Source of the DNA: a virus
Length of the DNA: 31,483 bases
Virus record (IMG/VR): IMGVR_UViG_3300035698_007795
Location: 1-31,483 of that record
Strand: one strand, 5' to 3'
Below the pieces are notes generated by a model. The model was not told the origin of the DNA, did not search any database, and saw only the letters and a program-made list of their open reading frames with translations. Of this stretch, positions 5,489 to 14,334 are shown piece after piece. Position 1 is the stretch's first letter. The number at the start of each line of letters is the position of its first letter. The position numbers and the translations under genes were made by a program.

Positions 5489-6814
5489 TTATTCACTCCA
5501 GTTTTCTGCGAATCCATCATCTCCTCCAGTAGTATCTGCACCACGTGTTGCCATAGCTGCTTTCCAATTCGTTAAACTGTCTTGAATAATTCCTAACTGC
5601 TTAATAAATTCTTTTGGAGACTGTGACATTTCCAATGCTCCTAAAGCATTTTCAAATCTAGCTCCCTCTGCATCAGAAACTTGTCCAACTGCTCCCCCTG
5701 TTTTACTAGCATCTCTCATTGCAGTTAATTCATTCACAAATATTCCAGATTTTAGTGGGATAAGTTGTGCTTTAAAATCACGGAAAGCATCTGACCTTGC
5801 AAAATCAGGTAGTGGGAAAGCTGCTGTTCTTCCAAATATATCAGGATTTTCTTTAGCTTTTTTCAATAAACCTGCAACTGATGAAATTGCCCTATCAGTT
5901 CTTTCTACTTTATATTCTGATGGGGCTTGTTCTATTGTTTTACCAGATACAGCTTGTGCTACAAGACCTCTATAATCTGTTGGTACATTTTCAAGTTTCA
6001 TTCTACCACTTAAAAATTCTTGAGCATAAGCATCTACTGTAGGGTCTTGTCCTTCTATATAAACACTTTGTGCTGTTCCACCTATTGTTCCACCAGAAGC
6101 CCCAGGTTTCGCTGATTCTACAGCTTTATCAGCTCTTTGTAAAGCAAATTTACTTGCTTCTGCTCCAGCTAATCTTTTAGCTTGTAATCTTGACAACTTG
6201 CTTTCTAGTGGTTCAGCTAAATTCAAGGCTCTATTCTCTAATGACCTTTGTTGTCCAGTTATAAATCCCATAGGGATAGCTTTATCACTTATACCTTGAT
6301 AACCAGATTTAAAACTTTCACTCAAATTAGCTAATTGCTCTTGCGTTGCTGTTTCTTGTGGAGTTAGACCTAATGATTGCTTATATTGGTTTTCAGCTGT
6401 AGAAACAGCTGTTTCAAGTGGATTAGGAGTTGCTACTGGTGGAGTTGGTGGTACTACATTTTGATTTTGTAACCCCCCTGTTGCAACATTAATATTTTGT
6501 CCATCGGTTGTTTGTGTGGTCGGCCTTATTTGTGGTTTCTGTATTGTAGGAGTAGGAGTAGGAGTAGGAGTATAATGGTCTTTATATAAATTTTTATATG
6601 TATCTTGAAAAGTAGTCGGTGATACAGGTACAGCTTGTTGTTGTTGCTTAGGTTGCAAACTCTGTGTTCCATTTAATGGAGCAATTGGTGTAGTCTGAGC
6701 TTGTTTCAGGGAAGATTGTGAAAAATTACCAAACGCATTTTGAAAAGCACTCGGTTTTATATTATTCTTAGGGAGTATGTTCCTAAATGATAATGGTTGT
6801 TTTTTTGTTGCCAT
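5489..6814 (-). CDS. Probable internal virion (ejection) protein
   Basis: The 441-residue protein opens with a Gln/Pro/Thr-rich low-complexity region (about residues 1-130, including a TPTPTPTPT run encoded by a hexanucleotide repeat). It then becomes alanine- and glutamine-rich and helical. No catalytic motif, signal peptide or membrane span is seen. It lies between the head-tail adaptor gene and the transglycosylase-bearing ejection protein, with gaps of 1 and 10 bases. Disordered-plus-helical composition and this position suit a second internal core or ejection protein. The family is not recognised at sequence level. Confidence 0.55.
   Translation of the reverse strand: MATKKQPLSFRNILPKNNIKPSAFQNAFGNFSQSSLKQAQTTPIAPLNGTQSLQPKQQQQAVPVSPTTFQDTYKNLYKDHYTPTPTPTPTIQKPQIRPTTQTTDGQNINVATGGLQNQNVVPPTPPVATPNPLETAVSTAENQYKQSLGLTPQETATQEQLANLSESFKSGYQGISDKAIPMGFITGQQRSLENRALNLAEPLESKLSRLQAKRLAGAEASKFALQRADKAVESAKPGASGGTIGGTAQSVYIEGQDPTVDAYAQEFLSGRMKLENVPTDYRGLVAQAVSGKTIEQAPSEYKVERTDRAISSVAGLLKKAKENPDIFGRTAAFPLPDFARSDAFRDFKAQLIPLKSGIFVNELTAMRDASKTGGAVGQVSDAEGARFENALGALEMSQSPKEFIKQLGIIQDSLTNWKAAMATRGADTTGGDDGFAENWSE
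6546..6569. repeat. Hexanucleotide tandem repeat (GTAGGA x4)
   Basis: Four perfect copies of GTAGGA plus a partial fifth encode the alternating Thr-Pro run of the ejection-protein candidate. The six-base unit keeps the frame, so copy-number change would lengthen or shorten the linker without breaking the gene. Confidence 0.8.
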
Positions 6815-6815
6815 G

Positions 6816-7742
6816 TTATATATTAATAATTAAATTGGGGTTAATAATAGTGTCATCTTCTCCATCATCAAGAACATAACTTGTTGTATCTGACAATGAA
6901 GATTTTTCTAATTCTTGAACTTTCCCTGTTGATAGGTAAGAACCAGAACCAATAGTTCCATGTTGTGTAAATAAAGCCACTGCTCTGCTATCACTTTCTT
7001 TCTGCCAATAACAAGCAGAGGCATATATCCAAGGCATATCTTGGAAATTTTCAGGAAGTAAGGACATTTGTCCTATTATATAATCAGCTGAACCTGCTGT
7101 TATAGCAGTTCCTCCATAAGGTTTTACAAGTTCTAAAACTGTTGTACTTGTTACAGAGGATATTTCATACCATAGTCCATCACCCCCATTAGCTGATGAT
7201 GATGATGTTATTCTTATCCAACTTCCAACCATTGAGGCATTCCAACTTGTCCCAGAACCTGTTATTGTTTCATCACTATTGACAGTTGTTAATATATTTC
7301 CTGTTGTATAATCAGCAATACTTAAATCTTTAACTCTAGTTTTTTGAACTATGTTTATTGTATTTCCAGCAGTTGCTGGGGTTGGATATAAATATAATTT
7401 ATTATCAAAAACATACCACCATTCAGGAGTATCTGAACTAGATTCTACTTCTGTTAATTTATCCCAGAATTTTCTACTTGCTACTTCTTTAGGAGAAAAA
7501 ATTACATCATCAACATCAACAGAAACAGTACGAACTTTATCACAATCATAAGGAAGCTCTACACTAGCAGTATCTGCAATAGTATCTTTTGTTCTTAATC
7601 TTTCAAGCCAAGGCCAATCGTGCATTGCACATAATGAACGATAATCATCATTAGCCATTTGGTCTAAAAAACTCAAATTTGTTGTTGTTGTGTTTTTTGT
7701 TAGAACCCCTGCTAAATTTCTTCCTATTGTGTAACTTTTCAT
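6816..7742 (-). CDS. Head-tail adaptor protein (podovirus adaptor, SU10/P22 gp4-like)
   Basis: The 308-residue protein begins with a helical region (SFLDQMANDDYRSLCAMHDW, then PWLERLRTKDTI) typical of podovirus adaptors that sit under the portal. A beta-rich stretch with KLYLYPTPAT follows. Residues of about 145-225 look like an inserted module (SDETITGSGTSWNASMVGSW to YIIGQM), a glycine/threonine-rich beta domain seen in many phage adaptors. Helices return at the end (FQDMPWIYASACYWQKESDS). It is next to the nozzle and ejection genes. Adaptor is the best call; the exact phage lineage is uncertain. Confidence 0.65.
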   Translation of the reverse strand: MKSYTIGRNLAGVLTKNTTTTNLSFLDQMANDDYRSLCAMHDWPWLERLRTKDTIADTASVELPYDCDKVRTVSVDVDDVIFSPKEVASRKFWDKLTEVESSSDTPEWWYVFDNKLYLYPTPATAGNTINIVQKTRVKDLSIADYTTGNILTTVNSDETITGSGTSWNASMVGSWIRITSSSSANGGDGLWYEISSVTSTTVLELVKPYGGTAITAGSADYIIGQMSLLPENFQDMPWIYASACYWQKESDSRAVALFTQHGTIGSGSYLSTGKVQELEKSSLSDTTSYVLDDGEDDTIINPNLIINI

Positions 7743-7758
7743 ATTTATATTATAACAT

Positions 7759-8238
7759 TTATTTAATTATTAATTCAACTAAAACTGTAACATTCGAGAC
7801 ATCGGTTAATGTCCCTGTATCTTTTAGTGCTAATCTGTCTCCTTTTTTTAATGACCTATACGCTGATGTTAATGTTATCACACCATTTTGAACAATGTCA
7901 GCAGTTGTTTTTAATGAAAGGTCAGTTGATAAAATTTCATCACCAGACCCAACAGCTACAGTAGAAATTAATTTTTCAAGATTTAAGACAACTGCACCTG
8001 CATCACTTCCAGCAACTTGATGAACTTCATAAAATGCTGTAATCACACATGCACAAGGTGCTATCCAAAATACCCCATAATTTGTAGCAGTAGCAGAATT
8101 TAATCCTTGTATTGTATGTTCTATATATAATTTTTTATAATTTATATTTTTATATTCAACTTTTGTAGAATCAAAACCATTGTGAATGTGGTTGTTCATG
8201 TTAAATTCATTTGTGTTTTTATTGTTTTCTTTATTCAT
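7759..8238 (-). CDS. Small beta-rich virion protein
   Basis: After a polar Asn-rich start (MNKENNKNTNEFNMNNHIHN) the 159-residue protein carries HIHNGFDSTKV. This HxHxGxxS-type motif is common near the start of phage tail or decoration proteins. The rest is beta-rich and ends with a hydrophobic strand (VLVELIIK). It lies five bases past the nozzle gene and before the adaptor gene, so a structural role is likely. The fold may be jelly-roll-like, but that is inference. Confidence 0.5.
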   Translation of the reverse strand: MNKENNKNTNEFNMNNHIHNGFDSTKVEYKNINYKKLYIEHTIQGLNSATATNYGVFWIAPCACVITAFYEVHQVAGSDAGAVVLNLEKLISTVAVGSGDEILSTDLSLKTTADIVQNGVITLTSAYRSLKKGDRLALKDTGTLTDVSNVTVLVELIIK

Positions 8239-8242
8239 ATTT

Positions 8243-9979
8243 TTATGGGAATAATCTAACTTCTAGAATGGTGAATTTACCTGAACTAATTTCTAATTGT
8301 AATTGAATACTGTCTATATCTGTAAGACCTATATCTTCAATTCTAAATATCTGGTTTGTACTATCATCATTTACTGTTCCAATGTCTGTAAAACTACCAG
8401 ATATATTATTTCTATAACCTAAAGTTGCAGAACCTCCTGTTGGTATTCTATCTAAAACAATTTCAGCTTTTGAAAAAGCTCCTTTCTCTGTATTATTTGC
8501 TATTTGGTAAAGTGGTGATTGTACTACTGTTTCATCGTTTGTATATGAAACTAAATCACTAAAATTATCAGCTCCACCCTCATAACCAAAAATAAAAAAT
8601 ATACCATCACTAGAATATATAGAATATACATTCCCAGCTTCTGTAGATGGAATATTCTCTATTGTAATTCTTCCATTTTCTTTTATACGCCATATCCCTG
8701 AATTTTCTTCTGTTATGGGAAAGTAAGCACCAACAAGAATGTCCCCATTATTTATTGCAATACCTCCCCACTCTACAACATTTTTTAAAATAGTTGAACT
8801 ATTTTTTGTTAGATGCTCTGGTAGTTTAACATGTTCTAGCACATAAGAACCTTGTGTTTTGTATATCGTTCCTGACTTACCAGCTAAAATATATATAGTT
8901 GAACCTAGATTCTTTAATTTATATATTATATATTCTGGTACAAATATAGGATTATCAAATGAATCACTAATTCTATCCCAAGGATATATTTTATTAAACC
9001 TACCTCCTATTAAAAGATTCGTCCCTAATTCTTCAAGACAATAAGCTACTTCTTGATTTGGTAAATCTAATGCTTGATTATTATATGTATAAGTTGCACC
9101 TGTATCAGGATCAAAAGTGCTACCAACATTTTCAATTATAGACCCTATATATCTATCATCACAAAAATAAATAATATCATCTTGCCCTTTTATTGCTTCA
9201 TGGCTATTGGAAGAAGTAGAATTTGAATTTAAGTCTTCCCAACTATTAACCCAACCAAGAGCTTCTATTGCTAAATCATTATAGATATTAATTACATCTA
9301 TTTTACCACTTCTAAAAACGAATAAATAAGTATGACTTGTACTAGAAAATCTTGATATAACTAAACCATTACCTTTTGCACTACTAACACCTGTATCTGG
9401 AGTATCTAATGCAGTGTTTGCTAAAAGATAAGCACGACTGCTAGTTGGGGCAAACCAAACACGACCATTAGAGCAAAGCATATATTCATTTTCAGTCCCC
9501 ATATCTTGAACTATGTGTTTTATATCTCCAATAGCAACTTGTGTCATGGTATGAACTCCTGTACCTGTATCGGTTATATTAATAAATGTATCAGCTGCTG
9601 ACCCTACACTATTTTTATAACTTGTACAAACTTTAAATTCATCAGTTGTAGTTCCAACTCTAGAAATATAATATAAAGTATCAACAGCTAACCCTGTAGG
9701 AAGTGTATCTGTTGTTGTGAAATAAACAGCTGCACCTGTAAAGTTTGAAGCATTAGCTTCTATAGAATCTGATGCAGTACAAACATCAGTCGCTGCAACT
9801 GCTGTGAATGTTACAGTATTAATCTTATGAAAGTATGTAGCAGGTTTTTTGTTTGGTTTTACAGCTCCAGGGAAAGAATCAATATCTGCATTACGAAATA
9901 ATCCATGACCCTTGCTAGGATGTTCTGCAATCCCTGTATCAAAATTATTCCAAATTAAAGGTTTTTGTTTATTTGTCAT
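8243..9979 (-). CDS. Tail nozzle / hub protein (beta-propeller type)
   Basis: The 578-residue protein starts with IWNNFDTGIAEHPSKGHGLF followed by RNADIDSFPGAVKPN, an opening typical of podovirus tail nozzle or DNA-stabilisation proteins. Residues of about 53-148 are an inserted beta module (TFTAVAATDVCTAS to TGTGVHTMTQ) widespread as an add-on in phage structural proteins. The rest reads as propeller-like repeats (for example EYMLCSNGRVWFAP, TYLFVFRSGKIDVI, TIYILAGKSGTIYK) followed by a C-terminal beta domain. It should form the tube that extends the tail and holds packaged DNA. It lies between the propeller-repeat protein and the small protein that precedes the adaptor. Confidence 0.7.
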   Translation of the reverse strand: MTNKQKPLIWNNFDTGIAEHPSKGHGLFRNADIDSFPGAVKPNKKPATYFHKINTVTFTAVAATDVCTASDSIEANASNFTGAAVYFTTTDTLPTGLAVDTLYYISRVGTTTDEFKVCTSYKNSVGSAADTFINITDTGTGVHTMTQVAIGDIKHIVQDMGTENEYMLCSNGRVWFAPTSSRAYLLANTALDTPDTGVSSAKGNGLVISRFSSTSHTYLFVFRSGKIDVINIYNDLAIEALGWVNSWEDLNSNSTSSNSHEAIKGQDDIIYFCDDRYIGSIIENVGSTFDPDTGATYTYNNQALDLPNQEVAYCLEELGTNLLIGGRFNKIYPWDRISDSFDNPIFVPEYIIYKLKNLGSTIYILAGKSGTIYKTQGSYVLEHVKLPEHLTKNSSTILKNVVEWGGIAINNGDILVGAYFPITEENSGIWRIKENGRITIENIPSTEAGNVYSIYSSDGIFFIFGYEGGADNFSDLVSYTNDETVVQSPLYQIANNTEKGAFSKAEIVLDRIPTGGSATLGYRNNISGSFTDIGTVNDDSTNQIFRIEDIGLTDIDSIQLQLEISSGKFTILEVRLFP

Positions 9980-9988
9980 ATTATTTAT

Positions 9989-11101
9989 TTAAAAATTACA
10001 CATTGCTAAAGCGTTGTTTGCTAATAATGCCTCACTGATTAAGAAAGTTTTAATGAAACCATCGTTGTTCTCCCCTGTATAAGCCAATATCGCATGTGTG
10101 GCATCAACTTTAACTAAAGAATTATAAGAACCATTGACAATGTCATATTCTAAAATACCTGTTTGGGTTATATTTTCATAGCTACCATCAATGGAAAATG
10201 TTTTAATAAATCCGTCTCCATCCGTACCTCCATATGCTAGCATATAAAGTATGGAATCAATTTTAACTAAGGAATTGGAAGCAGCATCATCTGTATCATG
10301 CTCTAAACTATCTATTTGAGCTATATTATCAGCACTACCATCAATGGAAAAGGTTTTAACAAAACCATTAAGGTTAGTACCCCTATATGCTAACATATAG
10401 TGGGTAGCATCTATTTGTATTAAAGAATTACTTCTACCGTCACCTGTATCATGTTCTAAGATGTCTATCTGAGTAATATTATCATAACTACCGTCTATGG
10501 AAAAGGTTTTAACAAAACCATCTAAATCTGTACCAGAATAAGCTAGAATGAAGTGGGTAGCATCTACTTTAACTAGGGAATTTTCAGAACCTCTATCTGT
10601 ATCATGCTCTAATACATCTATTTGGGTAATGTTATCATAACTTCCATCTATAGAAAATGTTTTTACGAAACCATCAAAGTCAGGACCTCTATACGCTAAC
10701 ATAAAATGTGTATCGTCTATTTTAACAAGGGAATTGAAAAGACAATCAGTAGTCTCGTGTTCTAATACATCTATTTGGGTAATAACATAACTTCCATCTA
10801 TGGAAAATGTTTTAATATATCCATCTCCATCATCTCCCCTATAAGCTAACATAAAATGAGTAGAGTCTATCATTACTAGGGAATTGTATGTACCATTAAT
10901 AGTATCGTGTTCTAAACTATCTAATTCAGTGATTGTATCAGAACCAGCATCTACTGAAAAGGTTTTAATATATCCATTTGCATCTGTACCAGAATAAGCT
11001 AGAATATAATGAGTAGAGTCTATCTGTACCATAGAATTAAAAGTACTTTCACCTGTATCATGTTCTAAAGTATCTATATTCGCAATAGTATAATCAGTCA
11101 T
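9989..11101 (-). CDS. Seven-repeat beta-propeller tail protein, likely receptor-binding
   Basis: Nearly all of the 370-residue protein is seven consecutive repeats of about 50 residues. Each repeat follows the pattern I-x-LEHDT, then NSLVxIDxTH, then xMLAYxGxDxDG, then xxKTFSIDGS. Seven copies of this length match a seven-bladed beta-propeller. The copies are very similar to each other, which suggests recent internal amplification, and variation clusters just after LEHDT. It lies three bases past the stop of the fibre gene and before the nozzle. A receptor-binding or tail-tip role is inferred from position and fold. Propeller enzymes are less likely, as no catalytic residues stand out. Confidence 0.65.
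   Translation of the reverse strand: MTDYTIANIDTLEHDTGESTFNSMVQIDSTHYILAYSGTDANGYIKTFSVDAGSDTITELDSLEHDTINGTYNSLVMIDSTHFMLAYRGDDGDGYIKTFSIDGSYVITQIDVLEHETTDCLFNSLVKIDDTHFMLAYRGPDFDGFVKTFSIDGSYDNITQIDVLEHDTDRGSENSLVKVDATHFILAYSGTDLDGFVKTFSIDGSYDNITQIDILEHDTGDGRSNSLIQIDATHYMLAYRGTNLNGFVKTFSIDGSADNIAQIDSLEHDTDDAASNSLVKIDSILYMLAYGGTDGDGFIKTFSIDGSYENITQTGILEYDIVNGSYNSLVKVDATHAILAYTGENNDGFIKTFLISEALLANNALAMCNF
10036..11092. repeat. Seven tandem repeats of about 150 bases inside the propeller gene
   Basis: Coding repeats of about 150 bases each encode the propeller blades. On the + strand they show as recurring ATGTTCTAA/ATCATG and CCATCTATGGAAAA-type strings. They are diverged coding repeats, not a CRISPR array. 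Confidence 0.85.
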
Positions 11102-11103
11102 AA

Positions 11104-13344
11104 TTAAGAGAAGTTAAGTGAAGCTACTGCATAATAATTTGTCCCATCGAAACGGAAAGAAATTATATCATATCCTGTGGTTGCAGTAGTTGTTAATGTT
11201 GGTGCTACACCTCCTGCCCATTTTACTGTTGCTGGGAATGTAGCTGTTCTACTTCCTGTACCATCTTGTTTTAATGTCAATGTATAAACCCCTGACTTTG
11301 TTGGAGCTGTGAAAGTAAATGTTTCGTTCGCTGCCCCAAAAGTAAAGTCCATATGTTGCCCTAATTTCCAATCAATAGTTGTTGTTCCGTCCCCTGTAGC
11401 TGTTTGCATTGTAAAGCCTATTGAGTGAGCCCCTGAGTCTAATTCTCCTCCTAAAGTTGGAGTTGTGTCTTCTGAAAGATTAGATATGAATGTCGGTGTT
11501 TCACTAATCCAATCAGTTCCATTAGATGTCATTAACTTACCATCTGTACTAGGAGCAACACTTGGAACATTCTTACTATCCTTTATAGCTTTAGCTGATG
11601 CGTATTTAACATCATCTGTTCCTGTGTCCAATTCTGCCCCTGTTGCTACAACTTCATCTCCAGTATTTGTTCCTGAAATAGATGAAGCTCCAGCACCTAA
11701 TGTTAAGACAGAACTATTTGCTCCATTTCCTGTTAGTCCTACTGTTCCTGTATCAACTGTTAATGTTGTTGTAAGAGTTGCGTTTGTTACTGTATCAGCA
11801 TTACCAGTTAAAGCTCCATTAAATCCTACACTAGCTTGTAATACTCCATCGGATGGAGAATTAAGATATGTATAAGTTCCACCTGTATTACTTACTCCAT
11901 CAAGAGCAACTAAGTCATCATATTGACTAATTATAGTTACATCAGAATCAGCAAGTAAAAATGAGTAAGCTACTGCTCCACCACCTCCACCTGCAACTGC
12001 TTCAATGTGATTATACATAGTTCTATAAGTTAGAGCTATACCATCAGCATCAGCATTTATACCAATAGCAGAATGTCCACTACCAGTATTAGTAATGTGC
12101 ATACTATTGTAAGCTACTTCGTATGTACCTGAACCATCTATTGTGGCTAGTCCATAAGTTTTATCAGAACCATTATCTGTAACAGTTATATCACATTTAT
12201 CTACCAAAACTGTTCCAGCTAAATTATTTCTTATTGCACTCATTGAGGAACTTGTCCCACTTCCTGTAACAGTAAACTTAACATCATCAATAGTAAAGTT
12301 ACTAGCAGCTCCTACGAGAACTGCTTTTTTACCCCTAGCAGCTCTATCAGCTGTATTAGTATAAATAATAGAACCTTCTACAATCTTTAATGTTCCTGTT
12401 CCAGTATAACAAGTTGCACCATCTCCTGCTCCAATCGTTCCACTTGCTATACATTCAACATGACAGAACTTAAAATTACAACTTCCTGTTCCTGTAACAG
12501 TAGAATCTTGAGCACCTGCTGCTAATGTCATAACCATTTTAACATCTTTTACTACACAACCAGTAAAAGCACCAAAGTCGCATATTCCTGTAGCTTTAGT
12601 AACTAATACTGCTGATGGTTTAATATTGTGAGCTCCAACAACCCATTGGTTATTTGCTGTAAAGTTAATCGTATCATCTGTATAAGTTCCGGGATAAACA
12701 ATAAACATAACATCAGATTCAGGTGTACCTACACCACCACTATTATTTAAGGCATCTTGAATTGTAGTAAAATCTCCACCACTAGAAGAAACTGTATATG
12801 TTCTTGTTGGTGCATCTATATTATCTATCTGAGTTTGCAAAGAAGAAGTTGCTCCTTTAACATAGGATAGTTCTGTCAGACTAGGGTAAGTAGCAACTGC
12901 TAAAGATTGCAATGCTTTACTACCATCTGTTGCAACTATTTCTGAAGCTGTTAAAGAATCAATTATTGGTGCATTTGTAGTTTGTAAATCAGTAGTCCAT
13001 AATTTAGTTAATCTATCACCAGTATCCCCTATAGATTGTGGAGTAGATTGACTTGTGGTTACTCTTGCATTTAGTTGTGTTTGTATAGCAGAAGTAACTC
13101 CTTTTACATAAGAAATTTCTGTTAGTGATGGATATGTGGCAACTGCTAAAGAACTAACAGTGTCTGTATCTACCCAATAGGTTAATTCATTAGCTGTACC
13201 TGAACCATCAACTGTTCCTGCTGTATCAACAAGCAACCTATGTGTTACTGGGTCTACATACAATGTTACAGGTGTAACCCCATCTACATTTGACACCCCT
13301 AATAAAGTTGTTACATAATTATCATCTCTTTGTGCGTTTGTCAT
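11104..13344 (-). CDS. Tail fibre / tailspike with beta-helix domain
   Basis: The 746-residue protein is modular. Residues 6-40 carry a short module (RDDNYVTTLLGVSNVDGVTP followed by VTLYVDP) also found twice in the next-door 91-residue protein. Residues 65-92 and 147-174 are two copies of a fibre repeat (SLAVATYPSLTE, then SYVKG, TS, QTQ). From about 182 to 480 a right-handed beta-helix follows (TYTVSSSGGDFTTIQDALNN is the usual start of pectin-lyase-like folds). The C-terminus is a beta domain ending FRFDGTNYYAVASLNFS. Such proteins bind and sometimes cut surface polysaccharide. No enzyme residues can be assigned by eye. Confidence 0.75.
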   Translation of the reverse strand: MTNAQRDDNYVTTLLGVSNVDGVTPVTLYVDPVTHRLLVDTAGTVDGSGTANELTYWVDTDTVSSLAVATYPSLTEISYVKGVTSAIQTQLNARVTTSQSTPQSIGDTGDRLTKLWTTDLQTTNAPIIDSLTASEIVATDGSKALQSLAVATYPSLTELSYVKGATSSLQTQIDNIDAPTRTYTVSSSGGDFTTIQDALNNSGGVGTPESDVMFIVYPGTYTDDTINFTANNQWVVGAHNIKPSAVLVTKATGICDFGAFTGCVVKDVKMVMTLAAGAQDSTVTGTGSCNFKFCHVECIASGTIGAGDGATCYTGTGTLKIVEGSIIYTNTADRAARGKKAVLVGAASNFTIDDVKFTVTGSGTSSSMSAIRNNLAGTVLVDKCDITVTDNGSDKTYGLATIDGSGTYEVAYNSMHITNTGSGHSAIGINADADGIALTYRTMYNHIEAVAGGGGGAVAYSFLLADSDVTIISQYDDLVALDGVSNTGGTYTYLNSPSDGVLQASVGFNGALTGNADTVTNATLTTTLTVDTGTVGLTGNGANSSVLTLGAGASSISGTNTGDEVVATGAELDTGTDDVKYASAKAIKDSKNVPSVAPSTDGKLMTSNGTDWISETPTFISNLSEDTTPTLGGELDSGAHSIGFTMQTATGDGTTTIDWKLGQHMDFTFGAANETFTFTAPTKSGVYTLTLKQDGTGSRTATFPATVKWAGGVAPTLTTTATTGYDIISFRFDGTNYYAVASLNFS
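12823..13152. repeat. Two 84-base coding repeats in the tail fibre gene
   Basis: The copies at 13069-13152 and 12823-12906 encode the same 28-residue fibre motif with only a few substitutions, separated by about 160 bases. This is an in-frame internal duplication of the shaft region. Confidence 0.8.
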
Positions 13345-13353
13345 ATTATTTTT

Positions 13354-13629
13354 TTAACTTGATTTTATTAATAATTCTCCAGTTGTAGAATCGGCGTATA
13401 TTTGAACTGGCGTAATTCCATCTACACTTGACACACCCATTGCAACAGGTTCTCCATTATTATCCCTTGCGGCATTATCGCCTGAAAGGTCGCTTCCAGT
13501 ATCTCCATTTTTTACTTTAAGAAGATGTGTTGTTGGAACTACTTTAAATGGAATAGGGGTAGAACCATCAGTATTGCTAGTTCCTAATAAAGCTGGTATT
13601 TGATTATTGTCTTTTTTTGTATCAGTCAT
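13354..13629 (-). CDS. Small protein made of two copies of the fibre N-terminal module
   Basis: The 91 residues contain the module twice, at about 6-39 (KDNNQIPALLGTSNTDGSTP, then a strand) and 55-89 (ARDNNGEPVAMGVSSVDGIT, then PVQIYADSTTGELLI). The same module begins the tail fibre protein encoded 9 bases downstream. A shared module suggests that both proteins dock to the same virion site, or that one caps the other. It overlaps the end of the coiled-coil gene by eight bases (ATGACTGA), so translation is coupled. The role is inferred; the repeat is seen directly. Confidence 0.6.
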   Translation of the reverse strand: MTDTKKDNNQIPALLGTSNTDGSTPIPFKVVPTTHLLKVKNGDTGSDLSGDNAARDNNGEPVAMGVSSVDGITPVQIYADSTTGELLIKSS

Positions 13630-14332
13630 TTTTTAAACGATTAATTGTTCTTTGCAATGTGTTATATTTATCTCTAATAGCACGGTCTTTATTATTTAAG
13701 TCTATTGCCCTTTTTTCTTGGTCTTTTGTAACTATCTTATTAATTTTAGTTTGAGAATCTATAGCTTTTTTCTTATCATTTAAAATTTTCTCTTTTTGTA
13801 GCTTTTCTTTATTAAATTTTTCTCTTTCTAAATTAAGTATAGCTTTATTAGCACCTAATTCTTTCTCGTTTTCTTCTACTGTATCTTGTCTTTTATCAAG
13901 AATATTAGTTGTCTTTTCAATATCCTTTTCCATTACTTTCAATTCTTTCTTCCTTGTATTATTTTCTTTTTTAATATCAGATAAATCTTTTCTATCTTTT
14001 TTTATCTCTACCTCTTTAAGTTTTGCTCCCTCTAACATGCTATCGGCTTTTTTCATAACTTCTCTAATAGGTTTTAAAGCATCTTTTCTTCTATCTTCTA
14101 AAGCAATAACTTCTATACTAAGTTTTTTTACTGTAGTTTTGTGTTCTGATTTTAGTTTTTCTGATAGCAAAAATAATGCCTCCTTTTCATAGATAGCATT
14201 ACTTTTAGCAAGATTTAAAGATTTATTAACTCTATCTTCTTCTAAACTTAATTTTTTTACTCTCTCCTTAGCTTCCAAAATAGATTTTTGTTGCCTATTT
14301 TTTATATTTGTTGGTGAAAGTATTTGTGTCAT
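13622..14332 (-). CDS. Long coiled-coil structural protein
   Basis: The 236-residue protein is almost wholly charged and helical (for example ERVKKLSLEEDRVNKSLN and KEVEIKKDRKDLSDIKKE), with heptad-like spacing throughout. It lacks a membrane span, signal peptide or enzyme motif. It lies among virion genes between a small acidic-tailed protein and the module protein. A rod, fibre stalk or assembly chaperone for the following tail fibre would all fit. It is not recognised as a named family. Confidence 0.55.
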   Translation of the reverse strand: MTQILSPTNIKNRQQKSILEAKERVKKLSLEEDRVNKSLNLAKSNAIYEKEALFLLSEKLKSEHKTTVKKLSIEVIALEDRRKDALKPIREVMKKADSMLEGAKLKEVEIKKDRKDLSDIKKENNTRKKELKVMEKDIEKTTNILDKRQDTVEENEKELGANKAILNLEREKFNKEKLQKEKILNDKKKAIDSQTKINKIVTKDQEKRAIDLNNKDRAIRDKYNTLQRTINRLKND

Positions 14333-14334
14333 GA

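Noticed and set aside
10036-11092. Possible CRISPR array from regularly spaced repeats
   Set aside because: The repeats are about 150 bases, diverged and fully coding in frame; they encode propeller blades.
11465-11875. 136-residue rightward frame inside the fibre gene
   Set aside because: Antisense shadow; the Val/Pro/Ser-rich sequence mirrors the Thr/Gly repeats of the real gene.
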